A stretch of DNA of 7,517 bases from Lysobacterales bacterium (lineage in GTDB: Bacteria; Pseudomonadota; Gammaproteobacteria; Xanthomonadales; Rhodanobacteraceae). The position numbers were made by a program, and so were the translations under genes. The DNA lies in contig JAAFHE010000166.1 of assembly GCA_013298265.1 (NCBI GenBank), forward strand, positions 1 to 7,517. The letters run 5' to 3'. Under the pieces are notes generated by a model that made no database searches, was not told the DNA's origin, and saw only the letters and a list, made by a program, of their open reading frames with translations. Shown piece by piece: positions 5,968-7,517 of the stretch; the first letter of the stretch is position 1, and every line of letters starts with the position of its first letter.

Positions 5968-6650
5968 TACTGCTTGATGTCGACCAGCTTGATCTCGAAC
6001 ACCAGCGCTTCGTTCGGGCCGATGCGCGGCGGCTGGCCGCGTTCGCCGTAGGCGAGGTCCGGTGGCACGAACAGCTGCCAGTGGTCACCGACGCGCATCA
6101 GCGGCAACGCTTCCTGCCAGCCCTTGATCACATCCTTGACCTTGAACTGCACCGGTTCGCCACGGGCGAAGGAGCTGTCGAATTCGAGGCCCGAGGCCAG
6201 CGAGCCGCGGTAGTGCACGGTCACGTCGCTGTTGAGGTTCGCGCGCGCGCCGGTGCCTTCTTCAATGACGCGGTACTGCAGGCCCGACTGCGTGGCGACG
6301 ACGTTCTTCTTGGCCTTGTTCTCGGCCATGAATTTCTGGCTCTTGGCCTTGTTCTCCGACGATATCTTGTCGAACTCGGCCTTGGCCTCGGTCATCATCT
6401 TCTGCTGCATCTTGCCGAGCACGTCGCGCATCTGTTCCTGCGAGACGGCCGGATTCTTCTTGCTGTAGCCATCCTGCATCGCGCGGATGATGGTGTTGAT
6501 GTCCACATCCATCTTACGCTCGACGAAATCGTTGCCGATCTGGTAGCCGATGGAGTAGCTCAGCTTGCCTTTCTCACTTGTGGTGTCCTGTGCAACGACG
6601 GCACCGGTCACGAGCAGCGCCGCTGCGGCGACAGACCAACGCAAATTCAT
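5967..6650 (-). CDS. Periplasmic FKBP-type peptidyl-prolyl cis-trans isomerase (Mip/FkpA-like)
   Basis: This 227-residue exported foldase catalyses proline cis-trans isomerisation and probably assists protein folding in the periplasm. A Sec signal peptide is clear (MNLRWSVAAAALLVTGAVVAQ, residues 1-21 with cleavage after about Ala20); no lipobox Cys is present. Residues about 25-115 form the FKBP_N dimerisation domain and long charged helix seen in Mip and FkpA (LSYSIGYQIGNDF, 30-42, then a Lys/Ala/Glu-rich helix). The FKBP domain spans about 122-227, with active-site equivalents Tyr147, Phe157-Asp158, Phe169, Val174-Ile175, Trp178, Tyr201 and Phe218; the FKBP12 His87 position is Gln206. The ATG at 6648-6650 is fixed by a perfect GGAGGT four bases upstream and by the signal peptide; an upstream ATG at 6722 would bury the signal peptide. 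The gene is probably monocistronic and ends in the shared terminator. Confidence 0.95.
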   Translation of the reverse strand: MNLRWSVAAAALLVTGAVVAQDTTSEKGKLSYSIGYQIGNDFVERKMDVDINTIIRAMQDGYSKKNPAVSQEQMRDVLGKMQQKMMTEAKAEFDKISSENKAKSQKFMAENKAKKNVVATQSGLQYRVIEEGTGARANLNSDVTVHYRGSLASGLEFDSSFARGEPVQFKVKDVIKGWQEALPLMRVGDHWQLFVPPDLAYGERGQPPRIGPNEALVFEIKLVDIKQ

Positions 6651-6654
6651 GCTT

Positions 6655-6660
6655 ACCTCC
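6655..6660 (-). promoter_or_regulatory. Shine-Dalgarno GGAGGT of the FKBP gene
   Basis: A perfect anti-16S match lies four bases before the ATG at 6648-6650. It decides this start over the in-frame ATG 72 bases further upstream. Confidence 0.85.
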
Positions 6661-6720
6661 AATGGAAATTCTGCCGGAATCGGCCGGCCCAGGGCGCGGC
6701 GGCCGCAAAAATAGCTCGTC

Positions 6721-6726
6721 ATGATA
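6721..6726 (-). promoter_or_regulatory. Possible -10 element (TATCAT) for the FKBP gene
   Basis: TATCAT on the - strand lies about 70 bases before the FKBP start in an otherwise GC-rich stretch. The hexamer 17 bases upstream (TAGCCG) is a poor -35, so this is only a candidate. Confidence 0.25.
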
Positions 6727-6819
6727 GCGGAGCATCAGGCCAGCGGCTACCGCGGCGAAAACCCGTCAGTCACGGCAATTCCGGGCCGCGAAGCCCGCCG
6801 CAGACTGCCGTCGCGGAGC

Positions 6820-6849
6820 TGAACAGCACCCGCATACGGCTGCTACCAT
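6820..6849 (+). promoter_or_regulatory. Candidate promoter for the enoyl-CoA hydratase gene
   Basis: TGAACA (6820-6825, four of six matches to TTGACA) and an extended -10, TGCTACCAT (6841-6849), are separated by 18 bases. Transcription would start near 6856, leaving a short leader with GGAG at 6864-6867 before the ATG at 6874. The remaining 6651-6819 stretch between the divergent FKBP and hydratase genes shows no gene. Confidence 0.4.
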
Positions 6850-6873
6850 GGTTCCTTTTGTGCGGAGCCGCCC

Positions 6874-7517
6874 ATGGATTACCAGAACCTGCTCGTCAGC
6901 GATCGCGGCGCCGTCCGCAGCATCACGATCAATCGCCCGGACAAGCTCAACGCGTTGAATCTGCTGACCTTGCGCGAGCTGGATGCGGCTTTTCGCGCCG
7001 CCCGCGAGGACGCCACGGTACGCGTGATCGTGCTCGCCGGCGCAGGCGAGAAGGCCTTCGTCGCCGGTGCCGACATTGCCGAACTCGCCACGCTGAGCCC
7101 GGTCGAGGCGCAGACTTTTTCCCGCGCCGGGCAGGTTCTCATGCGCGGCATCGAGCGTACGGCCAAGCCGGTCATCGCACGTATCCAGGGCTTTGCCCTG
7201 GGCGGCGGCATGGAGCTTGCCATGAGCTGCCACCTGCGCATCGCCAGTGAAAAGGCAAAGCTTGGCCAGCCAGAGATCAATCTCGGCGTTATCCCAGGCT
7301 TCGGCGGCACCCAGCGCCTGACCCGTCTGGCCGGACGCAGCGCAGCGCTTGAACTGTGCCTGCTCGGCACGACCATCGACGCCGCGCGTGGCCAGGCGCT
7401 TGGCGTGCTCAACCGTGTAGTCCCCGCCGAACAGCTCGACGACATGATTGCCGCCATCGCCGATCAGCTCGCCGCGGCTGCCCCCGTCGCCCTGGCCGGC
7501 ATCCTCGACGCGGTCAC
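6874..7517 (+). CDS. Enoyl-CoA hydratase (crotonase), 3' end outside window
   Basis: The first 214 residues of a classical enoyl-CoA hydratase, which adds water across the trans-2 double bond of enoyl-CoA in fatty-acid beta-oxidation or a related degradation route in the cytoplasm. Family landmarks are all present: INRPDKLNALN (19-29), the oxyanion-hole segment AFVAGADIAEL (61-71), FALGGGMELAMSC (107-119) containing catalytic Glu114, and GQPEINLGVIPGFGGTQRL (131-149) containing catalytic Glu134. Both catalytic Glu are kept, unlike in the crotonase at 2919. About 40-45 residues are missing at the C-terminus relative to the usual length near 258. GGAG (6864-6867) lies six bases before the ATG. 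The chain of acyl-CoA substrate is not predictable. Confidence 0.95.
   Translation, partial: MDYQNLLVSDRGAVRSITINRPDKLNALNLLTLRELDAAFRAAREDATVRVIVLAGAGEKAFVAGADIAELATLSPVEAQTFSRAGQVLMRGIERTAKPVIARIQGFALGGGMELAMSCHLRIASEKAKLGQPEINLGVIPGFGGTQRLTRLAGRSAALELCLLGTTIDAARGQALGVLNRVVPAEQLDDMIAAIADQLAAAAPVALAGILDAV

Noticed and set aside
6651..6722. 24-residue N-terminal extension of FKBP
   Set aside because: It would place the signal peptide inside the protein, and the perfect Shine-Dalgarno site favours the downstream ATG.
6782..6797. CGGGC/GCCCG small hairpin upstream of the enoyl-CoA hydratase
   Set aside because: A 5-bp stem in GC-rich intergenic DNA with no T-run and no other support.
6081..7250. 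389-codon + strand open frame
   Set aside because: It crosses the antisense of FKBP, the intergenic promoter region and an alternative frame of the enoyl-CoA hydratase, and is unlike any protein; produced by lack of stops in GC-rich DNA.

Overview
The window is GC-rich bacterial chromosome, almost entirely coding, and it reads as a housekeeping region. UvrA, a periplasmic Mip/FkpA-type FKBP, a PCu(A)C copper chaperone, a NudL-type Nudix protein and strong C/G third-position bias together suggest a gammaproteobacterium. A short TTCCCGA tandem repeat at 5911-5927 reminds me of repeats common in Xanthomonadales/Lysobacterales genomes; that placement is inference from memory and not a database result.

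Layout. Positions 1-1633 (+) hold the C-terminal part of uvrA, followed by a hot-dog acyl-CoA thioesterase whose GTG start overlaps the uvrA stop. Positions 1728-2790 (-) hold a two-gene unit: a secreted PCu(A)C copper chaperone, then 19 bases later a GNAT acetyltransferase. Position 2919 (+), divergent from the copper chaperone, begins a crotonase-fold protein whose active site looks like a delta3,delta2-enoyl-CoA isomerase. It ends facing a hairpin terminator at 3719-3747. Positions 3800-5453 (-) hold a compact three-gene operon read as DUF1289 protein, then Nudix CoA pyrophosphatase-like protein, then two-domain sulfurtransferase, with ATGA stop/start overlaps at both junctions. Divergent from it, 5519-5899 (+) encodes a small protein of unknown function. 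A perfect 16-bp stem terminator (5932-5967) separates that gene from a convergent exported FKBP-type peptidyl-prolyl isomerase (5967-6650, -). The window closes with the start of a classical enoyl-CoA hydratase (6874 to the end, +), cut by the window edge.

How the genes relate. Several products touch acyl-CoA/CoA chemistry: the thioesterase, a crotonase with one catalytic Glu (isomerase type), a crotonase with both catalytic Glu (hydratase type), and the Nudix protein of the CoA pyrophosphatase subfamily. They lie in separate transcription units, so this may be coincidence. The copper chaperone and FKBP act in the periplasm. I found no mobile element, CRISPR array, tRNA, rRNA or phage gene, and no clear sign of a new multi-gene system. 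The points most worth a second look are the DUF1289-Nudix-sulfurtransferase operon, the small unknown gene at 5519, the coding-like frame just after the thioesterase, and the altered arginine segment of the sulfurtransferase.
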